NCBI RefSeq assembly: GCF_003589595.1 | Contig: NW_020654229.1 | Location: 7,712,210-7,776,209 of the forward strand | Source of the DNA: Hyposmocoma kahamanoa | Taxonomy: Eukaryota > Arthropoda > Insecta > Lepidoptera > Cosmopterigidae | Direction of reading: 5' to 3' | Length of the DNA: 64,000 nucleotides | In this document: piece after piece, positions 32,546 through 44,700 of the stretch | Layout: the number at the start of each line of letters is the position of its first letter | How positions within the stretch are numbered: position 1 is the stretch's first letter | Program-made: the position numbers and the translations under genes | The notes under the pieces: generated by a model | What the model was told of the DNA's origin: nothing | Databases searched by the model: none | The model's input: only the letters and a program-made list of their open reading frames with translations

Positions 32546-33234
32546 AATATCAAATGTGATTCGAAAACGAACTCCCATTAAAAAAACTGAACATTACATG
32601 AAAATTCACCGTTTTACAAAGATTTTAAGGTACACTTTTAATTGTTTTTATCTAATTTTAGTTTTTATTTCAAAAGAGCACCTTAATCTGTTTGAAATAA
32701 GGCTGATTTTGATTGAAAGTTCAAATATTTTTGATGAAATTCAATACACACAGCGTTCTAAAGCTGACAGAGGAAGATTTAGATAACAGAACAGCCTTTC
32801 ACTTTCCTTCCCATGCAAAAAAAGTACTTATAATAAACGGTGGACTACACGAATCTGTAAAGTTCAACCCTTAAACCGTATTTATATTTTAACTTCACCA
32901 ATTATTCCATTTTATAATTACCGATCACCGAAATTAAAAGGTTAAATTTTTACTTCAGTTTGCCTGTAATTGCAACGTGTTTTGAAATATTGATAATGAG
33001 TTCTAACAAATACACAGATATTTCTAATGTACAGTGCTTCCATTTACTCAATGTCCTTCGGCAATCATCGGATTTCCGAATGCACACGAATATTAATTTC
33101 TATGCCCGTTTATTATTAGATTTAAAATCTTAATTTCAATACTGAACGACGTACTTTATTCTTGTTTTGTTTCGACTTCCGTGTGAACTATATAGAGCTG
33201 TATATTTATTATAAGGAAAGGAAAAGATTTATCT

Positions 33235-33538
33235 TTTTTATACATTGACTTACAATTATAAAAACGTCGGGTCCGCGCTAAAAAGTGTCCGAACTTATAG
33301 GGCGTTAAAATCGTATACAGAGCGTCATTCACGCTTTAGTCTTCGTTTGTTCGACTGACAGCGAAGCAAGCAAAATTAGACAGTACTGCGATGACATTAC
33401 ACTTTAAATTCAACGTTTTAGCTTTTTCATATTCCTTTACATGTCACTACGTTTAAATAGGTTGACTTGGGACATTTTTTTTTCGTGGTTTTTGTATTAG
33501 ACCCGTCGTCCATTTATTTGTAAGTCAATGTTTTTATC
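33235..33538 (+). mobile_element. hAT-like MITE, family CATTGACTTACAA, copy 3
   Basis: The element is 33,243-33,530 (288 bp), opposite in orientation to copies 1 and 2. It holds about 40 extra bases (GAGCGTCATTCACGCTTTAG) that the shorter copies lack, so it is nearer the parent form. The flanking 8-mers TTTTTATA and TTTTTATC differ at one base, suggesting an older insertion. Confidence 0.82.
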
Positions 33539-33790
33539 GCATTCTTTCTTGAACGTATCGGCTTCTAGTAAAAAATACAAGTACACGCTGTAAATTATCA
33601 GTCGTGCCTGTGACTTTAGCGACTTTTTATTTATAAAAAGTGTAAAAGCAACTCTTTATACTTCCAAGTCGACTGAAGGCGTACGGTCTGTACGAAAGGC
33701 AAAGCGCAACTGAATAAAACCCGACAACAGCCGAAACACGAAGTATGCCTTAAAATAGAAGCACTGTATATACGTGGCAAAGGCAATATA

Positions 33791-33940
33791 TCGACCCTTC
33801 CTACATAAAGTATCGTATGTCGAAATTGCCAAGTTTACAGGGGAGCGTTTTAAAGTTCTAAATTCACTGATATGAGCATAACACGTGACTTTAGCACTTC
33901 TCAGTTTTATTCGAGAAAGAGTTTTAAAGTAACGAGCTTT
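33791..33940 (-). repeat. Partial MITE related to 42,531-42,821
   Basis: TCGACCCTTCCTACATAAAG, then GAAATTGCCAAGTTTACAGG and TTCTCAGTTTTATTCG match one half of the full element at 42.5 kb. The second terminus is lost. Confidence 0.65.
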
Positions 33941-33944
33941 GCCT

Positions 33945-34015
33945 ATGTCCTTGTTGCAGATTTTTGTTTTTGGTTTTAAATTTTTTTTACCTTAGCGCCA
34001 TCTGTGAGAAATCTA
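33945..34015 (-). repeat. SINE-like repeat family B, fragment
   Basis: TGTCCTTGTTGCAGATTTTT, then TTAGCGCCATCTGTGAGAAA match the outer module of family B. The tRNA-like block is missing. Confidence 0.6.
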
Positions 34016-34022
34016 TGGCATT

Positions 34023-34279
34023 TCGACACATCCGTAGAACAAAGGTCTATGTGTAAGACTACTTGGTCTCAGGACATAGTACATTTCGTTTGTTCTTCTT
34101 CGCTGTGGATGTCAGATCGACCTTTGTTCGATTTTATATTGCCGAAACGAAGTAAGATATATAAATTTTCAAAATACCTTTACATAGGACCTAGTTTGAA
34201 TAACGAAATTGTTCTCGTAACGTACTTATTCTCTTTTCGCTATATAATCACATCGGACTCTGTTCTTCGGATGAGTCGA
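34023..34279 (-). mobile_element. Short TIR element (MITE), family E copy 2
   Basis: Ends TCGACACATCCGTAGAACAA and the complement of TGTTCTTCGGATGAGTCGA; interior related to the complement of 2,680-2,917 (CAGGACATAGTACATTTCG). No clear target duplication. The 105-codon frame over it is not a gene. Confidence 0.65.
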
Positions 34280-34599
34280 TTTATTAAATTAAAAAGAAAA
34301 ATATTATTATTATTATTTTGATAAAATTTAACACCCTTTCTTCGTCAAAGTATCAAGTTGATTGTTGTTGAAAGTGCAAAGGAACTAATTCTTCAGCGTT
34401 TGGGTAGATCAATTGACAGAATTGTCATTTATAATTTAACTTGACTAAATAGAATTCCGGAGTAAAATTAAAAGTAATAAATTAATGGAAGTTAAATCAA
34501 TATCGTACACAATTTACAATATTAGTTTCGTGGAAAATGATTTGAAATATCCCTTCTATTGCTAAACGAGTATGTTCTACTTTTGGGACAAGTATATCA

Positions 34600-35460
34600 T
34601 ATAGAGATTTTTACCCCATAGTAATTTTATTTACCTCTTAGTACGTTTGAGGTAATCATATCTTCTTACGTGTCCTCAACGTCTTGGGGTAAATGTGCCC
34701 CACGCATTTGCCTGTTAGGGTCTAGTCACATTGAAAGAGCAGAGGCGCGCAGCGGTCGGTGGACCTACCATGGTCCCTCTTTGAATTAGTAGCTACAAGT
34801 CCATGCGGCTGCTCGCGGTGCCGGTCTATAGTACATTTTATCACTTCAAATCAATTTGAACTTTTTTATTTAGAAGTTAAGATTCAAAAAGCTAAGGAAT
34901 ACTTTGCAACAAAATTTCCCCTCCGACCGCTGACCTTTCAGTGTGATTTGACCCCTAAGAGCTTCTGAACGTCCCAAGATGACGTGTACATCAAAATGTA
35001 CATAATACGCGAAGTAATTTAGACCCAGTTAAAATCACATTTGGGGTAATTGTGTCTTTTAGTGTGTCCCAAACGTCTTGGGGTAAATGTGTCCCACGCA
35101 CTGGCTTTCCTTAAGAGTTTTTTAACTTCCTGAAACCCTGTATACATCAAAATGTAGGTACATAATACGTGAAATGATTCCGAAAATACGTTAGTACATT
35201 TTAATGTACAGTGGCGAGTCGTCAGCGATTTCCCTATTGCGTTTTTGCTGGGTCTTGGGAGGACATGACAATAGCGATCTTTTATTGTATAAACGAAAGT
35301 TACTCTAGCATACATGTACAAAACGATGTAGTTCGAACGCCCTATAAACTACTATTCTTGTGAAATATGACTGTTAGACATACAACGCATTTATTTACCC
35401 CATTGGATAGTTTTACTTCACGGGACACACTTACCCCGTGGGGCACACTTACCCTGAAAA
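34600..35460. repeat. Degenerate local repeats with GGGGTAAATGTG words
   Basis: Related segments recur: TCTTGGGGTAAATGTGCCCC near 34,682 and TCTTGGGGTAAATGTGTCCC near 35,083; CATCAAAATGTACATAATAC near 34,990 and a similar one near 35,147; TTACCCCGTGGGGCACACTT near 35,430. They look like a diverged tandem or a decayed element just downstream of the ORP gene. A possible poly(A) signal for that gene (AATAAA on the minus strand) is at 35,390-35,395. Confidence 0.4.
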
Positions 35461-35591
35461 CATTTACCACAGAATTTGCTTGCTTTTATATTACACTAGA
35501 GAATACGCTTGCCCATTTAGGATTTTTCACCTGAATAACAAAAAGAAACTAATTTCTAAAATGTTTCACGTAATTTTCATAATTCTTTGTA

Positions 35592-35670
35592 AAATCTGGC
35601 AAATATTATTTATATTTTAAATCTGGCAAATATTATTTACAACCTGGCAATTGTTTTTTTATCTGGCAAT
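35592..35670 (-). repeat. Short tandem ATCTGGCAA repeats in the ORP 3' UTR
   Basis: On the plus strand ATCTGGCAAATATTATTTA appears twice, followed by CCTGGCAATT and ATCTGGCAAT, ending exactly at the ORP stop codon. In the transcript this would place four GCCAGA-type words in the first 80 bases of the 3' UTR. Confidence 0.6.
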
Positions 35671-35773
35671 CAGTCTTTATTATAGAACATCCAATTAAGT
35701 AAGGCTTGCAAGACTATTGCTAACACGAATCCACCAAAGAGGTCCCAACCGTGAGTTGTGGCTGGTATGATAC
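35670..35773 (-). CDS. ORP gene, last exon: C-terminal membrane anchor
   Basis: Acceptor TTTTCAG at 35,780-35,774, two bases completing a Ser codon, then [20 protein letters not shown] and [13 protein letters not shown], stop TGA at 35,672-35,670. The helix of about 20 hydrophobic residues matches the ER tail anchor of ORP5/ORP8. Confidence 0.9.
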
Positions 35774-38700
35774 CTGAAAATAAAAATAAAAAAATTAATT
35801 CCTCCTTGAGGTCCCGGGATCGATCCCCGACCGGGTCGATGTAGAAAAACTAATTTTTCTATATTGCCACGGGTCTGAGTGTTTGTGGTATCGTCGCTCA
35901 CTGAGGCCCGTTCACAAGGTAATGCTCAAAACTCAATTTTCAAAATGTGGGTGTTTAAAAAATATATATATTAGCGTAGTCGTAATAAAGCATCAGACCA
36001 CGCGTAAAAATACTGAGTCGCTAACTAGTGTCAGTTGTTAAGTGCACCAGCTCAAAGTTTACTCTTTACGCTAAATAATAATTATTCCGCATCGAGTATA
36101 TATCCAGAAATAGAGACGAAATAAAGGCCATCTATCCTTGGCCACTCATCAGGCAAATGGGCCTTACAACACTTTTAAGTATCAACTCTCGTTTGCGCTG
36201 AAATCACTAATTAGAAAGCTGAAATAGTACAGCGCCAACAACTGGCCTGTGTGTACTGTAGTCTAGGCTCTACTCTATGAGTAGAACTACTGGCTGAGTG
36301 AATATAGTTTTGTATTTAGAATGTGTTTAAAAAATAGGAGGGAATAGAACATCTTGGCAGAGCTAGAAGTAGCTGAAATAAGGAGTTAGGATTTAGACAG
36401 GTTACCTAAATAGCTAGGATAGCTGACGAATAATTATATTTTGAATTGTTTGATTAGGATGTGGACATGGTCTGTCCTTTTAGATAGGTTTTTGACAGAC
36501 TAAATCAATAGCCTCCTCGGTGGTTTACTTGTTGGTAAGGTAGTAGCTTCCGAGCAGTGTGTGGCTAGCCTATAGTAAAGGCTGATCACTTATGTAAGTT
36601 GCCTATCGTAAGTAGGGCACCAGCTAGGGATGTTCACCCCTTCAGTTGTGAGGAAGAGGGATGTAGTCTAGGCTCTACTCTATGAGTAGAACTACTGGCT
36701 GAGTGAATATAGTTTTGTATTTAGAATGTGTTTAAAAAATAGGAGAAAAAAGAACATCTTGGCAGATCTAGAAGTAGCCTCAAAAAGTAAATATGTAATA
36801 AAATACAATAAATATCTAGTTTTGAAGTTAATCCCAGTTAATATTAATAAAGTACCACCAGCTACGCCCTAGGTTACAGTACGTCTCCGTATATTCCAAA
36901 AATATTCTGTATTTATTGTAATAAAGATAATAATATATCTAACTACGGAGGGCTGTTTCATACGGTGGTGTGGGAAAAACAGCAAAACATCTATTACAAA
37001 CGGAATCACATTTCATCGGTAATTATATATGTAATTTTTCAATTTGCGTCCATTATAGCAAAGCTCAAGTTAAACTAATAATAATAACACACTCAACATA
37101 GCCCCGCACTACGGAAACCCTGTTTCACGTGCCAAGGACACGCATAGAAAACCACAAATTACACCCACGAGAGAAATAAATGTAGGCCATACAAATGTTG
37201 CTCCCGACCCGGGAATCGAACCTGAGACCTCTGCGTGGCAGTCCGGCATGGTAAACGTTCGGTCACGGAGGCAGTTCGGCTGGTCGAATTGACGACACTC
37301 GTCAATTGTCGCGAATTCGGGTTGGCCAATCGGAGCGCAGTTGTCACCGTAGTGATTTGGCAGAATAGTTTTCAAACAAATTAAATGAGATTTCGTCTCT
37401 ATTTCTGGTTATTCTCGATGAGCTAGGTAGATTTATTGTTTTCATCCAGACTGATTCTTTAGTTAATAAATGTCACAAAATCATTGATCAAATATTTTTC
37501 ATGTAGATAGATTCAGTAAAAAATAAAAATAAATAAATTAATAAATTTAGTAAAAAACTCACATCAGCAACAACCCTGGATCAAACGATAAGCTACTACA
37601 GCTAGTATAAAATTAAACCGGATACATTTCGGGGAATGTGCGCAGGAACTTTTCAATTTAGTTCCACACTCACCGTTCCTCCTTCGGTCGACTAGACGGT
37701 CCGGAACACTCCATCCTTATGTCATAGATATACCACTCACACGCACCTTTCTGATGCGTACGGCAAAGGAATAGAGTACTCTACCGGCTTGTGTATTTCC
37801 CAAAAAGTACAATTTGGGGCTATTCAAGGCTAGACTGAACGGTATTTTTTAGGTAAACTTTCGCCTTCTATGTCGCCCGAAAAGTACAATTTGGGGCTAT
37901 TTAAGGATAGAGTGAATGGTATTTTTTAGGCAAACACCACATCTGGGTTTCCCGAAAAGTACAATTTGGGGCTATTCAAGGCTAGAGTGAATAGGTATTC
38001 TTTAGGCAAACGTGTGCCATCGTCGGTCACATCGTCGCCTAATATTAGGTGAGATTGTGGCCAACCGTGTCTATTATTTCTAAAAATAAATAAAAAGGCA
38101 ATCATACCCATACTCCGTGGTTGTAATTGAGTGGCGGTTCGCTGCCCTTCGCTGAGGGATTCGACTGTCTTCGAGAGTCGCTCAATAGCGATTGTTTGCT
38201 CGCGAAGGGAAGCATCGATTGCGTGCAAGGACTGTTTCAGGGTGCGGCTGTGGAAAACAAAAGAAGAATAATAATAAGGTACACATCATATTTCTGTGTC
38301 GGGCTTCCGCAGAAAAATTAAGGAAATAACATTGATACAACACATGAACGTAAACAGGGTTCGATACCCTAGTTCCTGAGTTACCTAAGAAAGAATTATA
38401 ATATATGTATACGAAATGAACGGTTACAAAAAAGAATGTAAATTTAAATTTTGAACGATAATAAAAAAAATAGATATGCCCACGATTTTGGGCAGAAATT
38501 GATTAAAACTCGGGCGGGTTGATTGGATTTTAATCCACTGCCCATCTCTGGTTGTAACAAACAAACAAGTTGATTGAAAAAAGTGTCAAATGGTAATGAA
38601 ATTTTTTTATTAATTATTTTAATGAATTGATATTCAATTATTTTTTGTGAAATTACTAGTTTGTTATAATTATTAATACAAAGATCGAACACTTGGAAAA

Positions 38701-41700
38701 AAATCCTTCGATCCAGCGGAATTCGAACCGACGCTATGCCAACTAAGCCACGAAACGAACCGGCGGACCACACGAATTTTTCTATGTGCTTGTTGTCGGA
38801 TCTTGGTATTTGGTTTTCAACGACCTTTTTAGCCGTAGCGCCATCTATGAGAAATCTATGAAAGTATTTAAGTACTGTATTATTTCAGCTTTCTAATTTG
38901 TGATTTCAGCGCAAAGGAGAGTTGATATTTAAAAGTGTTATAAGGCCCATTTGCCTGATGGTTGGTTCATATTTCGTCTCTAATTCTGGTTATATTGTGT
39001 AAGTAATTACATACCTTGAAGTTTTCGAGCGTCTTGCCACATCGTCGTGGCTTTCCGAGTCGGAGAGCTTGATTTGCAGTTTGCAAGGTTTTAAGTTCAA
39101 CTTGGAGTGCCTCGATCCTACCTCGCTGATCCGGCTTATGCTCGGCCCCGACAATGATCGGATCACGAAGTCTTCTTCGTACTCGTACACTTCGGTAGAC
39201 TGCCATGCTCTGGTAGAATAATATTAGTACATTAATGCAGAGAGACCAGGAAGCAAAATAAAAGAAAGAACAAGAGTGAAGCGAGTGTAAGCGTCAAGTG
39301 ACGGGACAGACAAGTCGCGCGTCTGATGCACACCCCTGACACTCCATACAACGGTCGAAAGTTATTTGCCTACTACATACAGCAAGGTGCTATCTGCACA
39401 CGCGCAAATGTGTGCGTGAAGTGACAGTTAACAATTTACGTTACGTGGTCAGAGCGGCAATATAGCGAAAATTCTAACGGGATTTGTTATCTTTAATTCT
39501 ATCAATAGAATCCTAATAATTACACATGTTCATTAGGCATTTATATGGATATAATATTATATTTTTTATTAATTCTCTAACTAGAACGATATTGAAGATT
39601 TATTTAAAAAATATATTAACAGCACTCAAAAAGATTGTATTTTGGACAGGTTTTAAATAACGTAACCAAGGTATTTGAAATTACGTTTCCAAGTTGATCA
39701 TTACCTAGTTAATAATTAGGTACATTCACTACGTAATATTTATCGGGCTATACAAATTGAAAATTCGAGAACCCTTGTCTAACAGCTCACGAAGTTATGG
39801 CGTCTCATTATATTAATATAATAAATCTGTATTACACATTACTCTGCACTAAAAAAACGAAGAAAACAATAACTGAATGAGTCACAGACATAATTTTTGT
39901 CATCTTCTTATAATAAACAGCCGTACACAGCACAACTCACGAGAATTATAAATAGTAACGTACAATGATATTATTTATATATTGACGTACAAGTTTCGTG
40001 ATGAATAAATGAAAACTATATTCAAATATCAAAGCCGTCTTGATGCGAAAACGGCTCGCCGACAGCCTTGTTGTCGTTCAGCCAATGTGCGGCGCGTGGT
40101 GCGGTAAATAAATGTAGGGAGGGGCGGAGTGTCCATTCTTTTACTTTTTTGATGGTAAGCTACATGTCTGTCTATAACAACTGCACTGCAAAGATCTGAG
40201 AAGCACTATCACTGTGAACTCAGACGTAAGTTGACAAGTCCCATGTCCCTGTAATTTCACTAGCAGATGACTCCCGCGTAACATACATACAAGAAAAAAA
40301 AATACAGTCGAATTCAGAACCTCCTTCTTTTTTTGAAGTCGTTTAAAAAACGTCAAAAAATCACATGTCTTAAACATTTACGGTAGTTTCCCTTCATGTC
40401 CCATTAATTGTTTTCCACCCTGTATTTAGATAGATAGATTACTTACTCGGTATTCACGTAGTTATATCTCCAACCGTGATCGATCAATCCTGTAAAGACG
40501 AAAATGTGTAAATTTTACCAAACAATATATTTCTTTGTTACAATTATTAATACAAAGATCGAAAACTCAGAAAAAAATTCCTTCGATCCGGCCGGATTCG
40601 AATCGACGTCTTCTAGCATACCGTGCCAGACGCTATACCAACTAAGCCACGGAACGAACAACCCGACTTCACGAATTTTTCTATGTGCTTGGGTCGTATG
40701 GTATTGCGCCATCTATGAGAAATCTATGATATTTCATCGCTCAGTTAGATACCTTTACAGCTACCAGCCCCGGCTAGAGATGTCGCTATTCATTGTATTT
40801 TAAATTTTTATTAAACATAATATAAATACTGAAAAAAAAAATTTCAAAGTAGTGGAGTAATTTCACATAAAAATAATTGAATATCAATTCAATAAAAATT
40901 TTAAATATATTTCTTTGTAATACAGTATGATATAAAGGCGTTACAAGAGTAAATTTTTGCGGCATGTGACTGGAGGAAAAGTGGGTAAAACTGTTTTTAT
41001 GGTTTAGTATTTATTGTTAAATAACTGTTTTACAAAAAAAGATATACGATACACTTAAGGATATTGTCTAAAGAAAGTACTTATGTGTTACACGATAGAA
41101 TTTCAATTTCAATTGTTTATTGCATATCACATTACAAATTTAAGATGGAACATTAATTAATGGTATACATGTGACGCCCTGCAAGGATGTACTTTATCCG
41201 ATCATATAAAATCCTAAAAACAATCTAAATAATTGTCTAAAACGAATTATTTAAGAATAAATATGAAATGAAACTATTTTTCCGGATTTAAATCGCTTAT
41301 ATTTGGAAGACCTGCCATTTTACCTTACGTGAGAGGTGTTACAGGCAAGATCGGAAGAGTCCTCAGGCGTGCATCTATCAAGACCTATTTCAAACCCTGA
41401 GGAGGATTTCTCAGTCCCCGAGACCCGTGAAATGTAACGTCCCGTTACAGGATGCAGGAGTTTACAAGCTTGACTGTGAGTGCGGTCTCTCTTATATTGG
41501 ACAAACGAAGCGAAGTATTTGTACCCGCGTCAAAGAACACATAGCTGATGTCAAAAACTGTCGCGTAAACAAGTCTACAGTCTGCGAGCATGTCATGGAT
41601 AAACCTACACATTCAATGAAGTTTGACTAGCCCCAGGTCCTTACTAAAGAAGTCCGTTATCTACCCAGGATGCTGCGAGAGGTCGTTGAAATTAAAAAAC

Positions 41701-44700
41701 ATCCTAATTTCAACAGGGAAGACGGTGTCTCCGTACCACCAGTTTGGGATCCATTATTTCCTCTGATGAAAAATCCCAAACAGACATAAGACTGCAGTAC
41801 TAATTAATATGTTTTAGTTTATTCTAATTTCTATTATTAATTAATAATAAATTGAAATTAATAAAAATTCATTTAATAAAATAATTTGTAAAACGTAATG
41901 TAGCGGAAATTGGAATGTTTCTTTGTAAAATTAAAAATGAGGTATTTAATTAATAACTTTCGAAAGTGTAATGAAAAAATAGAGTGGTTTGCATTAATAT
42001 TAGACATAACTGGTTGATGACTGTACCATCTCAGTGAACTGTGACAATGGGACCTGTAAAGGGCCCGAAACGTCGGTTTGTTTGAAAAAACAAATATACG
42101 CGATTTAAATTCGGAAAAATAGTTTCATTTCCTATATGTAACAATCGCGAAAACTTAAGAACTCGATAATAAACTAATAACTTCACACATAATTTTTATA
42201 TGGACATATTTCTCTCTTTAAGTGGTACAGAGAAAGAACTTGGTAAACTTTGGTTTTCTACTGGAACTCTATTAGTTGTTAAATTCACATTTATTCCAAA
42301 TATTGCAAAATGCCCAGTAGTTTAACGATACGCCGCGCCGCCCGTTGCCCCGTCAGTCGCAATCGGGCACTTGTCGACGTCGGATCTGTGTCAAAATTTC
42401 ACCATCTGTTCTTATTTTATTCATTCATTAATGGGGAAATAATAAAGAATCCGAAAAATTCAATGCAATTGCCGAGAACCGAGGGTAACTGTCAAGTAAC
42501 CTGAGTTAAAATTAGTTATTGAAAAATAAATCAACTCCTCCTACGTAAAGTATTGTATGTCGATTTTGCCAATGAAATAAGTATAACACGTGACTTTAGC
42601 ATTTCTCAGTTTTATTCGGCAAAGCTGTTACTTAGAGTATTATAAAATCGTAGATAACTTAGATGCTCTATGACGATCTATTAGATGATCACTCTATGTG
42701 AGTAACGGGCTTTGCCGAATAAAACTGAGAAGTTGCTCATTTCAGTGAATTGAAAACTTTAAAACGCTCCCCTGTAAACTTGGCAATTTCGACATACGAT
42801 ACTTTACGTAGGAGGGGTCGAAATATAGGATATACCGACAAAACTAACACGTACACATCAAAAATAAGCCAGCACGTTTTTGCTAATTACTGAAAAATTA
42901 GGTTTTCACACTAATTTTTTTAACACGAATGGATTTTTAGGTCAATTTCATATTCAAATTGAAATTATAATAAAAATTCGTAACGTCCGCTGATTCGTTC
43001 CGTGGCTTAGTTGGTATCTCGTTTGCTTTCGTCGTCCAGATGGACCGAAGAATTTTTTTCTAACTGTTCGATCTTTGTATTAATAAATTATAACAAACCT
43101 GTCCAAATAATAATTCTGCTGAAAAGAAAAACTGTACTTTCGAATAATATATAAATTTTTAGTAGCAGTGAAATATTTCGTCCTTACCATTTCTGCCGCC
43201 AAGCAGTAATGCGTTGGGTAATTTTCAGGTAAGTTTTTTGTACTCAATTTTGGTGACAATTTCTTTTTATTTAAATGTTTATAGAATATCATCTTGAAGT
43301 ATTATTTAATATTCGCGTGTGGTAACCTGAAATATTCTTTAATATTTCACGAAACTAACTCGAAATGTTCTTTATTATTTTCACATATATTCGAGTAATT
43401 AAATGATAAAAATTGTCAACAAAATTGAGTACAAAAAACTTACCTGATATTTACTGCGTTCCGGTTTTCAAAGGTTAAGAGTTTTGGTGAAATTACAGGC
43501 ACATGGGACTTGTCAACTTATGTCGCAGGGCGCAGCGGCAATGCCTCTCAGACCTTTGCGATTTAAACCTCTGAGTGACACTGCAACTGGTATGGACAGG
43601 CGTGTACCTCACCATCAGGCGCACGACTTGTTCGTCCCATCATTATATAATAATAATAATAACACACACACTCAACATAGCCCCGCACTAGGGAAACCCT
43701 GTGTCGCGGGTGCCATGGACACACATATAGACAACCACAAATTACACCCAAACTCACGAGAGAAACAAATGTAGGTCATACAAATATTTCTCCCGGCCCG
43801 GGAATCGAACCTGGGACCTCTGCGTGGCAGTCCGGCATGGTAACCGTTCGGCCACAGAGGCAGTTAAATAATGAAATAAAATGTAAGTGTTAACACTTGC
43901 ATTGTTTTTTTCTTCCGTCTGTAAATTTTGTGGCAATACTGCAAAGAGTGCAATTAAGGTCAATGACTTACCTTCTGGCGGCATCGTACTGGAGTCCTTG
44001 TGGAAGAACCTCGGCGTCCACGCGTTGGTTGCGCTGCGGGCTAACTCACGCTGGCGCTCCTCTATTATAGTCTTCTGCTCCGTCGCCGCCACCTACAGCA
44101 GAACCTCGTCCAAGTCAACCCGCTTCTAGGACTATACGTAAACTTCCACAGAACAATAAAACAGTAGAAATGCTTAGTTTGTGTGGCACGTGTGCCAACA
44201 GTACGCGGAGTACTACATACTTGCGCTCAGTCTGCCATTTTCGCTTTGTACGTTATGATCGTGTCCCCGTACAAAGCGAAAATGGCGTAAAACCTCGAAA
44301 ATAGAAAATGCCTTGTTTCGCTACTTTGGAGCGCAATGATAGNNNNNNNNNNNNNNNNNNNNNNNNNNNNNNNNNNNNNNNNNNNNNNNNNNNNNNNNNN
44401 NNNNNNNNNNNNNNNNNNNNNNNNNNNNNNNNNNNNNNNNNNNNNNNNNNNNNNNNNNNNNNNNNNNNNNNNNNNNNNNNNNNNNNNNNNNNNNNNNNNN
44501 NNNNNNNNNNNNNNNNNNNNNNNNNNNNNNNNNNNNNNNNNNNNNNNNNNNNNNNNNNNNNNNNNNNNNNNNNNNNNNNNNNNNNNNNNNNNNNNNNNNN
44601 NNNNNNNNNNNNNNNNNNNNNNNNNNNNNNNNNNNNNNNNNNNNNNNNNNNNNNNNNNNNNNNNNNNNNNNNNNNNNNNNNNNNNNNNNNNNNNNNNNNN

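Larger units (their letters stand above)
36090..37430 (-). mobile_element. hAT-like MITE family H copy 3, with two later insertions
   Basis: The ends GCATCGAGTATATATCCAG-type at 36,090 and the complement at 37,430 match 28,478-28,874 in reverse. The body is split by an LTR-like insertion (36,257-36,878) and a tRNA-derived SINE (about 37,077-37,272). Without these the MITE is about 525 bp. No matching 8-bp duplication remains at its outer ends. Confidence 0.82.

Noticed and set aside
36257..36778. Two flanking LTRs of a complete mini-retrotransposon
   Set aside because: The 117-bp repeats stop matching well before the element's 3' border, so they are not true paired LTRs; a solo LTR with an internal duplication fits better.
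38967..39206. Frame reading [20 protein letters not shown] as the ORP exon
   Set aside because: It fits neither neighbouring splice phase. The other frame ([13 protein letters not shown]) joins both sides and matches the family.
42010..42080. Hammerhead ribozyme in the Penelope-like terminus
   Set aside because: A GTTGATGA and a CCCGAAAC occur in the right order, but the intervening sequence is too long and no clean stem II can be drawn.
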